Of a stretch of 64,000 nt of DNA, positions 49,684 to 58,495 are shown in pieces (the first letter of the stretch is position 1; every line of letters begins with the position of its first letter). Source of the stretch: Miltoncostaea sp963771025 (lineage in GTDB: Bacteria; Actinomycetota; Thermoleophilia; Miltoncostaeales; Miltoncostaeaceae); assembly GCA_963771025.1 (NCBI GenBank), contig CAVYRL010000005.1, positions 248,001-312,000 of the forward strand. Direction: 5' to 3'. Position numbers and translations under genes: made by a program. Below the pieces are notes generated by a model. That model saw only the letters and a list, made by a program, of their open reading frames with translations. It ran no database searches and had not been told where the DNA came from.

Positions 49684-50782
49684 CCGGCACAGCCGCCGCA
49701 ACCGCCCACCGCACGCGCCGGGGATCCTCCCCGAGCCAGTCCGCCAGCGGCCACATGAGGGGGAACGCCATCAGCGAGAAGCGGGCCGTCGAGGTGATCG
49801 TGCCGCTCGAGAGCGGCACGGCCAACACGACCACCGAGTAGGCGACCCACGGCGAGCGCAGCCCCCCCTCGGTGCGCCAGAGCCGGGTGAGCAGCCACAG
49901 GGCCAGCGCGAGGAACACCAGGTCGCGGATCGTCGCGTGCCATGCGGCGCCTCCGGTGCCGTTGACGACGTGGCCCCACCCCGCGCGGATCTCGCCGGGC
50001 GCCGAGGTCACGAGCCCGATGCCCAGCTGGCCGCGATCCCAGGCCCTCTGCGCCCGGAGCGGCAGCAGGGCTGAGCCCCGCTCGACGGCCATCCAGGCCA
50101 GGAAGCCGCCGAGGGCGATCACGCTGGGCACCGCGGCGAGCGCGGCGCGTTTCACGCGCAGGACCAGGTCCGGACTCGACTGGATGGCGAGGAGGCCGAT
50201 CAGGATCACGACCAGGATGCCGGTGGGTCGGGACAGCGATCCCACGGCCGCGACGAGGCCCGCGAGCAGATACCTCCCGCGCACGGCGGCCAGCGCGGCG
50301 AGCACCGCGCACAGCAGCGCGATCGACTCGGTGTACGCCATCGCGCAGTAGACGGCCGACGGCAGCAGGGCCAGCGCCCACACGGCCCGGGTCGCGGTCG
50401 CCGCGCCGCGTGGGGCCGTGAGCGCCCGGAAGGCGACCAGGACGCCGAGGAAGGCCAGGTTGGCCACGACCAGGGCGCCAAGGAACGGATTGACCCCGAC
50501 TGCGATGAACACCGCCATGACCGCGGGCAACAGCGGGAAGAAGGCCAGGTTGGTGAAGACCGTCCCCACCTGACCGGTGTCGTGCTCGTAGCCATGGCGG
50601 GCGATGTCGAGGTACCAGGTGATGTCCCACCCGCCCAGCAACCCCAGCGCGTGGGGCACGGCGGGATCGACGCCGCGGGTGGGCAAACCGAACAGGAGGC
50701 CGGCCGCGATGGCCGCCCCCACCACCAGGATCCGCGAGGCGGCCCACGCCGCGAGTGGCGTGTGGCGCCACGGCGCGCTCAC
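49640..50782 (-). CDS. PIG-V-like GT-C mannosyltransferase family membrane protein
   Basis: A 380-residue protein with about ten helices. GGWDITWYLDIARHGYEHD carries the Asp-containing first loop typical of PIG-V and GT39-like GT-C enzymes, and NLAFFPLLPAVM and AMAYTESIALL follow as in PIG-V. It should transfer a hexose from a polyprenyl-phosphate carrier to a lipid or protein acceptor on the outer face. The start overlaps the stop of the following 149-residue membrane protein gene (GTGA). The GT2 gene at 55.5 kb could make the lipid-linked donor. Confidence 0.75.
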   Translation of the reverse strand: MSAPWRHTPLAAWAASRILVVGAAIAAGLLFGLPTRGVDPAVPHALGLLGGWDITWYLDIARHGYEHDTGQVGTVFTNLAFFPLLPAVMAVFIAVGVNPFLGALVVANLAFLGVLVAFRALTAPRGAATATRAVWALALLPSAVYCAMAYTESIALLCAVLAALAAVRGRYLLAGLVAAVGSLSRPTGILVVILIGLLAIQSSPDLVLRVKRAALAAVPSVIALGGFLAWMAVERGSALLPLRAQRAWDRGQLGIGLVTSAPGEIRAGWGHVVNGTGGAAWHATIRDLVFLALALWLLTRLWRTEGGLRSPWVAYSVVVLAVPLSSGTITSTARFSLMAFPLMWPLADWLGEDPRRVRWAVAAAVPVTVLLVLQLLMRSP

Positions 50783-51228
50783 CGCCGCCACCCGGCAAGG
50801 GACGTGACGGCGCCGATGCCCACGACGAAACCGGCGAGCACGGCGGCCAGCGTCGCGGCCGGCTCGAGGTGGATCGGCGCGGAGATGTGCTCGGTGGCGT
50901 CGGCGATCCGCACGACGAGCCCGAGGCTCGGGTGGATCGCGGCCCAGAGCACCAGGCCGAAGGCCACGGCGCCCGCGATCGTCGCGGCCGTGCCGGCCCA
51001 TCGCGCGACCGCCCGCTCGGAGCCGGGACGCGCGGCGACCAGGCCCGCGCCGCAGAGCACGACGATCAACGCCGGCACCGGGAGCAACCACAGCTGGCCG
51101 GCGCCGGAGAACCCGCTCGCGCGCGTCTCGGCGGCCGGTCCCGGCGCGGCGAACCACGAGAAGGCGGGCATTGCGGCAAGGGCGGCGCCGAGCACCATCA
51201 GCGCGCCGCCGGTGGCGCGGGCGATCAC
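50779..51228 (-). CDS. Four-helix membrane protein of the envelope cluster
   Basis: A 149-residue protein with about four hydrophobic helices and short loops (PGPAAETRASGFSG; ADATEHISAPIHLEP). No family is recognised. GTG 51228 overlaps the DUF2079 stop and its own stop overlaps the PIG-V-like start, so it is locked between the two glycosyltransferase-like genes and is likely an accessory subunit. Confidence 0.65.
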   Translation of the reverse strand: MIARATGGALMVLGAALAAMPAFSWFAAPGPAAETRASGFSGAGQLWLLPVPALIVVLCGAGLVAARPGSERAVARWAGTAATIAGAVAFGLVLWAAIHPSLGLVVRIADATEHISAPIHLEPAATLAAVLAGFVVGIGAVTSLAGWRR

Positions 51229-52697
51229 GAGGCGGCCCCGCGCGCGCGCCGGAAGACCATGACGCCGTCCTCCCGGAACACCAGACGCCAGCCCGGGCTC
51301 GTCTGCAGCAGCCGCACACGGGCGCGATACCCGAAGGGAGCGATGCGGTCGGCCAGGTACGGGCTGCGGTTGTCCACGATCACCCACCGGGCATCCGCGA
51401 TCACCGGGAAGGTGTACACCCGCTCGCGCTCGGAGAGGTGCCCTCCGAACAGATTGCCCACCGAAACCGGAACGTCGTCGGGGATGAGCGCCGCGGCCCG
51501 CGCCATCACGCGGGAGTGGTCGTTGACGCGGTACTGCTCCACGCGTGAGTCGGATCCGACCAGGGGCACGTTGTCCCACCATGGCAGGGGCCCCTGGTAG
51601 ACGCCCGCGAGGGCGACCACGCCCACCCAGATCGCCGCCAGCCTCCCCGGATGGGACACCAGCGCGACGAGGGGGGCGGGGCGGCGCAGGCGGCGCACCC
51701 GCGCGAGGCCCAGGATCGAGGCGGCGACGACGAACGGGACGATGACCGCGACGTACTGGAACTCGATCGAGTACTGCGGAAACCAGTCGGCCAGGATGTT
51801 GATCAGCAACTCCGGGAGGGCCCCGGCCAACAGCAGCGGCGCGCCCAGGGGCAGCAGCAGCAGGGGCAGCAGCAGCGCGCCGATGTAGCTCAGGCGGTCA
51901 TAGGAGCCCGCTACCGCGACGGCTTCCCAGGGACGGGTGAGCAGGGTGGTGAGCACCCCGTTGCCGTTCGAGCCGAGCGAGCCGTAGCGGTCGACGAACT
52001 CGGAGCCGTTGCCGGCGTTGTAGCGCGGGATGATCACCAGTACCGCGAACGCCACCCACGCGAGCGACGCCGCGACCAGAAAGGCGCCGTAGCGCCGGCG
52101 CGTGATGCCGCGCACCATCATCCATATGCCCAGCATCGCCAGGGCGAGGCCGACCTCCTCCTTGGTCAGCGCCGCGAGCACGGCGAAGATCGTGAGGGCC
52201 AGGAAGCGGCGCTCCTCCGCTGCCCAGATGCAGTACAGCAGGAGGGGTGCGGCCAGGGTCACCGGGTGGAACTCGGTCACGAGCGTCCACTGGAGCGGGG
52301 GGTACAGCAGGTACACCGCGGCCGCGGCCACGGCGAGGCGCGTGTCGGCGAGCCAGCGACGTCCCAGCCAGTAGGCCGGCAGCGCGCCTGCGGCGACGAT
52401 CAGCACCTGGGCCACCAGCAGGGCCTCGGGCAGGAATCCGGTCCAGGCCAGGGGCGTGAACAGCACCAGGATCGGATCGACGTGGGCTCCAAGGCGCACG
52501 AACTGCTGCCCGGCGGCGTCGGTGGTCTCGAGCGGTCGCCCCTGGGCGGTGCTCCACACCGCCTGGACCATGTTCCCGAGGTCGAACCGCCCGGTCCAGA
52601 AGGCCCGCTGGCGCGCGAGCGCCAGGTAGGCGAACACGACCGAGAACACCGCCATCATCGCCCACACGATCAGCTCGGGGCGCCGCCGGATGCTCAC
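51225..52697 (-). CDS. DUF2079 polytopic membrane protein (GT-C-like)
   Basis: A 490-residue protein with about ten helices and an extracytoplasmic C-terminal part. The DUF2079 hallmark is present: FDLGNMVQAVWSTAQGRPLE, then GAHVDPILVLFTPL and VTEFHPVTLAAPLLLY. The family resembles GT-C glycosyltransferases but has no proven activity. It is linked by 4-base overlaps to the LPG_synthase_TM gene upstream and the small membrane gene downstream. Confidence 0.8.
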   Translation of the reverse strand: MSIRRRPELIVWAMMAVFSVVFAYLALARQRAFWTGRFDLGNMVQAVWSTAQGRPLETTDAAGQQFVRLGAHVDPILVLFTPLAWTGFLPEALLVAQVLIVAAGALPAYWLGRRWLADTRLAVAAAAVYLLYPPLQWTLVTEFHPVTLAAPLLLYCIWAAEERRFLALTIFAVLAALTKEEVGLALAMLGIWMMVRGITRRRYGAFLVAASLAWVAFAVLVIIPRYNAGNGSEFVDRYGSLGSNGNGVLTTLLTRPWEAVAVAGSYDRLSYIGALLLPLLLLPLGAPLLLAGALPELLINILADWFPQYSIEFQYVAVIVPFVVAASILGLARVRRLRRPAPLVALVSHPGRLAAIWVGVVALAGVYQGPLPWWDNVPLVGSDSRVEQYRVNDHSRVMARAAALIPDDVPVSVGNLFGGHLSERERVYTFPVIADARWVIVDNRSPYLADRIAPFGYRARVRLLQTSPGWRLVFREDGVMVFRRARGAAS

Positions 52698-53629
52698 CTG
52701 TCGCGGGCGATCAGGTAGACGACGCCGATGAAGGCCAACTCGACGAGGGTCAGGACCAGGCGTACGCCCACCGAGAGGGCGACGGCCACGCTGCCGGGCA
52801 GATTCTGGGCCAGCGCGAGCGCGAAGACGCCCTCGCGCACGCCCAGGCCGGACGGGAAGATGAACGCGATCATCGAGACCGCGAACGACAGCAGGAAGGC
52901 CAGGCCCACGAAGGCGGGATCGCCGGCCTCGGTGCCCGCGGCCGACAGCACCAGCAGCCAGATGCCGAGACCGAGCAGCGCCGCGGTGGCGGTGTACCAG
53001 CCGACGAGCGCCATCAGCACCCGCGTCGCGAGGAGCCGCGGCAGGGGCTCGCGCTTGAGCCGGCGCAGCACCCAGGTGGTCGCGGGCCCGAAGAACCGCG
53101 GCGTGAGGAGGATCAGGCCCAGGGGCAGCAGCGCGAGCAGCCACAGGCGTCCGTCACCGCCGCCGCTGTAGAAGGCCACGAAGGCGACCGCCCCGGCCGC
53201 CCCGACCGCCACCGTGAGCAACTGCTCGTAGACCATCGCGGCGACCGTCGCGCGCCGCGGAACGCCCCTCTCGTACGAGAGCACCACCCGTCCGACCACC
53301 ATCAGGACGTTGCCGGGCACATACCGCCCGAGCAGCGATCGGGCCCAGATGTCGAGCATCACCACCCGAGGCGGTCCGCCGTGGTGGAGGCGCTCGATGA
53401 TCGCGATGTAGCCCGCGCCGCTGGCCAGGTAGAACGCCAGCAGCACCAGGCAGCCCAGCGCGAGGAGGCCCGGCTGGAGATTCCAGTCGTAGTCCGAGAC
53501 GGCCGACCACCCATCCACCAGCGCGATCGCCAGGAACGCGAGCACCAGCAGACCGGCGAGGAACCCGAGGCGGCGGCGCCAGGGGCTCGCGGGAGCGGGC
53601 TCGGCGGCGACCTCAGGCGGGCTGTTCAC
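52694..53629 (-). CDS. LPG_synthase_TM (PF03706-type) membrane protein, flippase-like domain
   Basis: A 311-residue protein with eight or so helices. IWARSLLGRYVPGNVLMVVGRVVLSYERGV and FIFPSGLGVREGVFALAL match the N-terminal membrane part of MprF and the AglD-like proteins. Stand-alone versions often sit beside glycosyltransferases and are thought to move or handle lipid-linked substrates. It overlaps the DUF2079 start by 4 bases; its own start lies inside the 3' end of the methyltransferase gene. Confidence 0.85.
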   Translation of the reverse strand: MNSPPEVAAEPAPASPWRRRLGFLAGLLVLAFLAIALVDGWSAVSDYDWNLQPGLLALGCLVLLAFYLASGAGYIAIIERLHHGGPPRVVMLDIWARSLLGRYVPGNVLMVVGRVVLSYERGVPRRATVAAMVYEQLLTVAVGAAGAVAFVAFYSGGGDGRLWLLALLPLGLILLTPRFFGPATTWVLRRLKREPLPRLLATRVLMALVGWYTATAALLGLGIWLLVLSAAGTEAGDPAFVGLAFLLSFAVSMIAFIFPSGLGVREGVFALALAQNLPGSVAVALSVGVRLVLTLVELAFIGVVYLIARDR

Positions 53630-54386
53630 GCCGCCGAGCGACGGCGAGCAGCCCGTGGTACCCCGGGCGGCGGCCGATGAAGGCAGAGTCGACCTCGAGC
53701 ACCGCGCGCACCACCTTCGCCGCCAGGCGGGGCGGCGCGCCGCCGGCGGCGCTGCCGTTGCCGGCCGCCAGCCGGCGGCGCAGCGCGCGGCGGTAGACCT
53801 GGCGGTGGTAGAGGCCGGTGAAGGGGAAGCCCCAGCCCTGGACCGCGGTGGCGACGAAGCCGGCGTCCTCGAGGCGCGCGCGCAACACGGGGACGGTGTA
53901 GCGGCGCCGGTGCCCGGCCCACTGATCGGTCCAGTCGTAGCGGTAGGGGTTGGCCGGTACGGTCACCACCAGCAGGCCTCCGGGCCTCACCACCCGCGCC
54001 AGCTCGCGGAGGGCCGCGACGTCGTCGTCGAGGTGCTCCAGCACCTCCGCGCAGACCGCGCCGTCGAACGACGCGTCGGGCAGGTCGAGGTTCTGCAGAT
54101 CCCCGGCCATCACGGGATTCGCCGCCGCCACCTCGGGGCCGCGCTCGAACAGTGACGCGCGCACCCAGTCGCACAGTTCGACGCTGGCGTCGATCGAGGT
54201 GACCTGGAGGCCGGCGTCCACGAGCTTCATGGTCAGGCTACCCGCCCCCGCCCCGGCGTTGAGGATCCTCCGGCCGGGCATTGCGGGCAGCAGCCGGCGC
54301 AGCACCAGGGCCTCGCGGTAGTCGTGCCGGGGGCCGAACAGCTCGGGCGCGTTGCCCCAGTCGTGGGCCTGGACGTCGGTGCTCAT
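53613..54386 (-). CDS. Class I SAM-dependent methyltransferase of the envelope cluster
   Basis: A 257-residue methyltransferase: ILNAGAGAGSLTMKLV is motif I, SIDASVELCDWV motif II and GAVCAEVLEHLDDDVAALREL the post-motif helix seen in UbiG-like and glycan-modifying enzymes. The C-terminal RRALRRRLAAGNG region is basic. It overlaps both neighbours, so its substrate is probably the glycolipid handled by the cluster (inference). Confidence 0.78.
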   Translation of the reverse strand: MSTDVQAHDWGNAPELFGPRHDYREALVLRRLLPAMPGRRILNAGAGAGSLTMKLVDAGLQVTSIDASVELCDWVRASLFERGPEVAAANPVMAGDLQNLDLPDASFDGAVCAEVLEHLDDDVAALRELARVVRPGGLLVVTVPANPYRYDWTDQWAGHRRRYTVPVLRARLEDAGFVATAVQGWGFPFTGLYHRQVYRRALRRRLAAGNGSAAGGAPPRLAAKVVRAVLEVDSAFIGRRPGYHGLLAVARRREQPA

Positions 54387-55498
54387 GCCCGACAGGTTAG
54401 GGGGGCGAGAGCGTCGCGCAGGACCGACGCGGCGGCCGCGGGCGCTCCGCGCTCCAGGTAGACCCGCCGCGCTCCCGATCCCAGCCGGGAGCGCAGGCCC
54501 GCGTCGGCGGCGAGCCGGCCGAGCGCCGATCCCAGCGCCTCGTGATCACCGGCCGGCACGAGCAGGGCGCTCTCGCCGTCGCGCAGGACCTCGCGCACGG
54601 CGGGGGTGTCGGCGGTCACCACCGCGCGCCCGGCGGCCATCGCCTGCCAGACCTTGTTGGGCACCACGCGGGCCGCCTTGTCGCTCTCGCCGAACACGCC
54701 GAGGCAGATGGCGGACGCGGCCACCCGGGCGCCGAGCTCCTCGTAGGGCACCCAGCGCTCCCAGGTGAGGCCCGCGGGCCGGTCCCGCTCGAGCTCCCCG
54801 GCCAGCCAGCCGCCCAGCTGGCCATCGCCGATCAACCGGATCGGCGGCGTCCCGGGGCGCCGGGCGGCGGCGAGGACCGTGGCGATGCCGTGCAGGGGGG
54901 CGAGCTTGCCGTAGAACAGTGCGTGTGGCGGCCCCGGAGGCTCCGGGAGGGCGGGAAAGCGCCCGGGCTCGGCGCCGACCGGCACCACGGCGACCCGCGA
55001 ACGGGCGATGCCGAAGCGCGATGCCAGCCAGTCGGCACCCGCGCGGGTGTCGGCCAGCACCAGGTCGGCGAGCCGCAGGCTCACGCGATCGACCCCCGCC
55101 AGCGCGGCCGCCGCGCCGCGCCCGGCCATCGCCCGGTCGCCGGCGAGCGTGTCGGCCAGCGAGATCATCATGTCCACCACCAGCGGGACGCCGCGGGCGC
55201 GCGCGACACACCAGGCCGGGACGGCGTCGGGCTGGGCGAGATACCCGGCGACGACCGCATCGACCGGGCGCTCGCGCAGGCCCGCGACGGCCAGGCCGAT
55301 CCATGCCGACGCGAAACGCGCGGCCGAGGTCGCCAGGGGGAGGGGCCGCAGGAAGGAGGAGCCCGCCTTGTGGCGCGTGCTCTCCCAGACCGGCCGGTGG
55401 TGCTCGACCACGTCGACGCCCAGTTCCCGCAGGCCGGCGATGAGCACGCGCGAGCGGGGGTATTCCCGCTCGTACGTTCCGAGCCACATCACGCGCAT
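54383..55498 (-). CDS. GT-B glycosyltransferase, family 4 type
   Basis: A 371-residue protein. The C-terminal half carries PHALFYGKLAPLHGIATVL, LIGDGQLGGWL and VVPNKVWQAMAAGRAVVTADTPAVREVL, the nucleotide-sugar-binding segments of GT4 enzymes, with a Lys/Val-Pro-Asn-Lys variant of the usual E-x7-E region. The N-terminal half has YEREYPRSRVLIAGL. The donor and acceptor sugars are unknown. I prefer ATG 55498 to GTG 55507. Its stop overlaps the methyltransferase start. Confidence 0.78.
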   Translation of the reverse strand: MRVMWLGTYEREYPRSRVLIAGLRELGVDVVEHHRPVWESTRHKAGSSFLRPLPLATSAARFASAWIGLAVAGLRERPVDAVVAGYLAQPDAVPAWCVARARGVPLVVDMMISLADTLAGDRAMAGRGAAAALAGVDRVSLRLADLVLADTRAGADWLASRFGIARSRVAVVPVGAEPGRFPALPEPPGPPHALFYGKLAPLHGIATVLAAARRPGTPPIRLIGDGQLGGWLAGELERDRPAGLTWERWVPYEELGARVAASAICLGVFGESDKAARVVPNKVWQAMAAGRAVVTADTPAVREVLRDGESALLVPAGDHEALGSALGRLAADAGLRSRLGSGARRVYLERGAPAAAASVLRDALAPLTCRA

Positions 55499-55538
55499 GT
55501 CGCGCACCCCGGGGACGACGTGCGGAGGCGACGGCGCG

Positions 55539-56489
55539 TCAGCGAAGGATGCGCTCCACGCGTGATCGGGCCTCGTCGTCCTGCGGGCGCAGGTGGTACC
55601 GCTGGATCATCTCGCTGACGAGCCCGATCGTGAGCAACTGGACCCCCACCACGATCAGCAGCACGCCCAGCAGCAGCAGCGGGCGGGCGCCGATGCCCTC
55701 GCCAAGGATCCGCAGCACGGCCAGGTAGGCGCAGATGATGGTCCCGATTGCCAGGAACAGCATCCCGACGCCCCCGAAGAGGTGCATCGGGCGCTGGCGG
55801 AAGCGCCCGATCGACAGGATCGTGAGCAGATCGAGGAATCCGCGCAGGTACCGCTCGAGGCCGTACTTGCTGCTGCCGAACGCGCGCGGGCGGTGGTTGA
55901 CCGCGAGCTCCTTCACCCGGAAGCCCTCGTTGTGGGCCAGCACGGGGATGTAGCGGTACTGATCACCCGTCAGTGACAGCGACTCGACCACCTCGGCGCG
56001 GTAGGCCTTGAAGCCGCAGTTGAGGTCGTGCAGCCCCACGCCGGACATGCGCGCGGTGACGCCGTTGAACACCTTCGACGCGGCGCGTTTGCTCCAGGCG
56101 TCCTTGCGGTCGCGTTTCCATCCGCTCACCAGGTCGGCGCCGGCCTCGAGCTCGGCCAGCAGACGCGGGATCTCGGCCGGGTCGTCCTGGAGATCGCCGT
56201 CGATCGTCACGATCGCGTCCCCCCGGGCCTCGCGGAATCCGGCCATCAGGGCGGCCGCCTTGCCGAAGTTGCGCCTCAGGCGCACGACGGCGATCTCGGG
56301 CTCCGTGGACGCGAGGTCGGCGAGGATCTCCGACGTTCCGTCGGTCGATCCGTCATCGACGTAGAGGATCTCGATCTGTCGTCCCAGGGAGCGAAGCACC
56401 TTGAGGAGCTCCTCCGACAGAGGACGCACCGAGTCGCGCTCGTTGTAGACCGGGATGACGACCGAGACGAAGGCGAGGCGGGCGGCCAC
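55539..56489 (-). CDS. Polyprenyl-phosphate glycosyltransferase, GT2 (DPM/GtrB type)
   Basis: A 316-residue enzyme: SVVIPVYNERDSV, VDDGSTDGT and IDGDLQDDP are the GT-A donor and metal motifs. GLHDLNCGFKAYRAEVV and SSKYGLERYLRGFLDLLT are typical of dolichyl- or undecaprenyl-phosphate mannosyl/glucosyltransferases. Two C-terminal helices (MHLFGGVGMLFLAIG; LLLLGVLLIVVGVQLL) anchor it. It would make the lipid-linked monosaccharide used by the GT-C proteins of this cluster. It lies 11 bases after the M28-like gene. Confidence 0.88.
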   Translation of the reverse strand: MAARLAFVSVVIPVYNERDSVRPLSEELLKVLRSLGRQIEILYVDDGSTDGTSEILADLASTEPEIAVVRLRRNFGKAAALMAGFREARGDAIVTIDGDLQDDPAEIPRLLAELEAGADLVSGWKRDRKDAWSKRAASKVFNGVTARMSGVGLHDLNCGFKAYRAEVVESLSLTGDQYRYIPVLAHNEGFRVKELAVNHRPRAFGSSKYGLERYLRGFLDLLTILSIGRFRQRPMHLFGGVGMLFLAIGTIICAYLAVLRILGEGIGARPLLLLGVLLIVVGVQLLTIGLVSEMIQRYHLRPQDDEARSRVERILR

Positions 56490-56500
56490 CGGGGGCGATG

Positions 56501-58267
56501 CTACCAGCGACCCGCGTCCGGATCGGCGGAGCGTGGCGCGCGACGGCGCCGTGGGACTCGCGACTCGCGCTCGCGCCGCGGGGAGCGGCGGGTCACGGCC
56601 AGCCCGCTCTTGCGCGCCCGCTCGAGCACCAGCCCGCCCAGCGACCAGATGCAGGCCGCGACCAGCAGGGCCAGGAACAGGCCGACGGCGCCGCGCGATC
56701 CGTTGGCCGAGGTGGCGAGGAGGTACCAGACCGCGAAGAGGGCGTTGGAGTCGAGCACCTGGCCGATGCTGACCGCCAGGAACACGAAGGGCGCCAGGGC
56801 GAGGGCGGCGAGCGCCGGCAGGTGCCACGGCCGGCGTGCCGTCGTGGCGAGCAGGGCGGCGTGTGCAGCCGGGATGGCCAGCACCAGCGCGTACGGCCGC
56901 ACGATCCAGATCACCAGCAGCAGAATGGACAGGGCGGCGAGGGCGGCGGCCCCCTCGGCGGCGCGGGACGCGCCCAGACGGCGCCCGCGGCGGCGGGCGA
57001 GCAGCCAGCCGGCCACCCCCGCGGCGGCGGCCAGCACCACCGCCAACGCCTCGAGTGCGCCGAAGCGCGCGTTGGCCGGTATGGGCGGCTCGCCCGCGGA
57101 GGCTCCCGGCAGCAGCCCCCCGAGGGCCAGCAGGTAGCCGGCGGCGAGCGCCGCGAAAAGGGGGATGGCCCGCAGGGACACCGCGCGCACCCCCAGGCCG
57201 AGGGGCACCTTGGCGCGCCGCTGGCGCGCGACGATGTCGAGCGAGCACACCAGCACGGGCAGCAGCACCAGCAGGAGGGCGAGCCGCGCGATGGTGGGGC
57301 GCAGGAACTTGCCGGCGAACGCGATGCTGCCGTCGGCGGCGGGCACCTCGTCGGCGCCGTCCAGCGCGCCCAGGAGGTCGTTGGCCGAGTTGGAGACCAT
57401 CTCGAGGCGGTCGGCCGTCGGTGGGCGGCCCTTGCGCAGCGGCGACTCGGAACGGCCGGAGAGGGTGACCGCGGTCAGGCCGGAGGCGATGGCCGCGCCC
57501 TGGTCGCCGAACGTCTGGGGAACGCCGAGGCGCAGCAGCTGGCCGCCGAGCGAGGGCGGGCCGTCGGAGCGCCCGCCGGCCCGCTGGACCGAGAGGTCGG
57601 CGATATGACCGAGGCCGAGGGCCTGACGGTCGGTGCGTCCGTTGACCCAGACGTGCACGCGGTCGCCGTTCGCCTCGCCGGGCGCGTCCAGCACGATGGC
57701 GGCGGTGAGGGGGAACGAGGAGAACCGCCTCAGGAACCAGCGCAGGCCCGCATTGCCGAGGGTGCTGCCATCGGTCGAGACGAAGAGGTGGGGACGCTGG
57801 TGGGGCGTGGTGCCCGACGCCTGCGCAAGGCGCAGCAGCACGGCCGTGGAGGTGGTGCCGGCCGAGACACCGGCCGGGGTGTCCCGCGGGGCCACCACCA
57901 GGATGCCGCCTCGGCTGCGCCCGTCGTCGGCGCCGGGCTGGGCGACGTAGACGTTCTGGAGGTCGACCACCTCGCCGTCGGCCCGGGCCTCGAGATCCTG
58001 GGTGCGCACCTTGCCGGCGCCGCCCGGCACCTGCGAGAGCTGGCCCTGGACCCACTTGGCCGCCGCCAGATCCGGGGCGGAGCCGGGCGGGCGCTCAGGG
58101 GCGATCGCCTCCAGTTGCTTCGCCAGCTCGAGGGTGCCCTGGCCGTCGATCGCCGATGGCAGCGACGGTTGCGGCCCCGGATCGGGGGCCTGAAGGGTCA
58201 GCAGCGCCACCACCAGCGCGACGCCCGCGACCAGCCAGCAGGTGCGGTAGAGGCGCAGGTTCAGCAC
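56501..58267 (-). CDS. Polytopic membrane protein with degenerate M28 peptidase domain
   Basis: A 588-residue protein: one N-terminal helix, an extracytoplasmic M28-like domain (about residues 45-300), then about seven helices and an Arg-rich tail. The domain keeps the fold landmarks, but the zinc ligands are changed. The AHxD position reads APRD, the DNxSG loop reads AGTTSTA, and the EE pair reads DGSTLGNAG. It is therefore unlikely to be a peptidase and may bind its ligand instead, as GAA1-like proteins do. It is the first gene of the envelope cluster on this strand. Confidence 0.7.
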   Translation of the reverse strand: MLNLRLYRTCWLVAGVALVVALLTLQAPDPGPQPSLPSAIDGQGTLELAKQLEAIAPERPPGSAPDLAAAKWVQGQLSQVPGGAGKVRTQDLEARADGEVVDLQNVYVAQPGADDGRSRGGILVVAPRDTPAGVSAGTTSTAVLLRLAQASGTTPHQRPHLFVSTDGSTLGNAGLRWFLRRFSSFPLTAAIVLDAPGEANGDRVHVWVNGRTDRQALGLGHIADLSVQRAGGRSDGPPSLGGQLLRLGVPQTFGDQGAAIASGLTAVTLSGRSESPLRKGRPPTADRLEMVSNSANDLLGALDGADEVPAADGSIAFAGKFLRPTIARLALLLVLLPVLVCSLDIVARQRRAKVPLGLGVRAVSLRAIPLFAALAAGYLLALGGLLPGASAGEPPIPANARFGALEALAVVLAAAAGVAGWLLARRRGRRLGASRAAEGAAALAALSILLLVIWIVRPYALVLAIPAAHAALLATTARRPWHLPALAALALAPFVFLAVSIGQVLDSNALFAVWYLLATSANGSRGAVGLFLALLVAACIWSLGGLVLERARKSGLAVTRRSPRRERESRVPRRRRAPRSADPDAGRW

Positions 58268-58390
58268 GGACGCGGGCCCCCGGCGGGACGGCGTCGGAGC
58301 GTAGAGTCGTGTCGATCGCCATCGGTTCTGTCACCGACGGGAGGGTGATGATCGCGCGAGATTGTTTACTCCCACGTGGTGGCGGCCAGA

Positions 58391-58482
58391 GGCGTGCACA
58401 AGGCCGGTGGGGCTGGGAACAATTACAGACTCTTCGCACGCCGCGATCCGGGACGGGAAGGTGAGTCTGGTGGGAGCACACC
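58391..58482 (+). promoter_or_regulatory. Structured 5' leader of otsA with two interleaved helices
   Basis: GGCGTGC (58391-58397) is exactly complementary to GCACGCC (58436-58442). CAGACTC (58426-58432) is exactly complementary to GAGTCTG (58463-58469). The two 7-bp helices interleave, giving an H-type pseudoknot topology. A third stem GGTG/CACC (58469-58472 with 58479-58482) follows directly, sharing one G with helix 2. The ribosome site AAGGG (58484-58488) begins just after it. The leader is otherwise gene-free from 58268. I do not match it to a known riboswitch class. Confidence 0.5.
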
Positions 58483-58495
58483 GAAGGGTGACCCG

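Noticed and set aside
56498..58348. A plus-strand frame of about 616 codons opposite the M28-like gene
   Set aside because: Gln/Gly/Arg/Ala-rich shadow; the minus strand gives a coherent helix pattern and domain.
58391..58470. Resemblance of the otsA leader to a c-di-GMP or c-di-AMP riboswitch
   Set aside because: A GTGCACAAGG-like start is superficially similar to GEMM, but the conserved receptor and tetraloop segments are absent; the class is left open.
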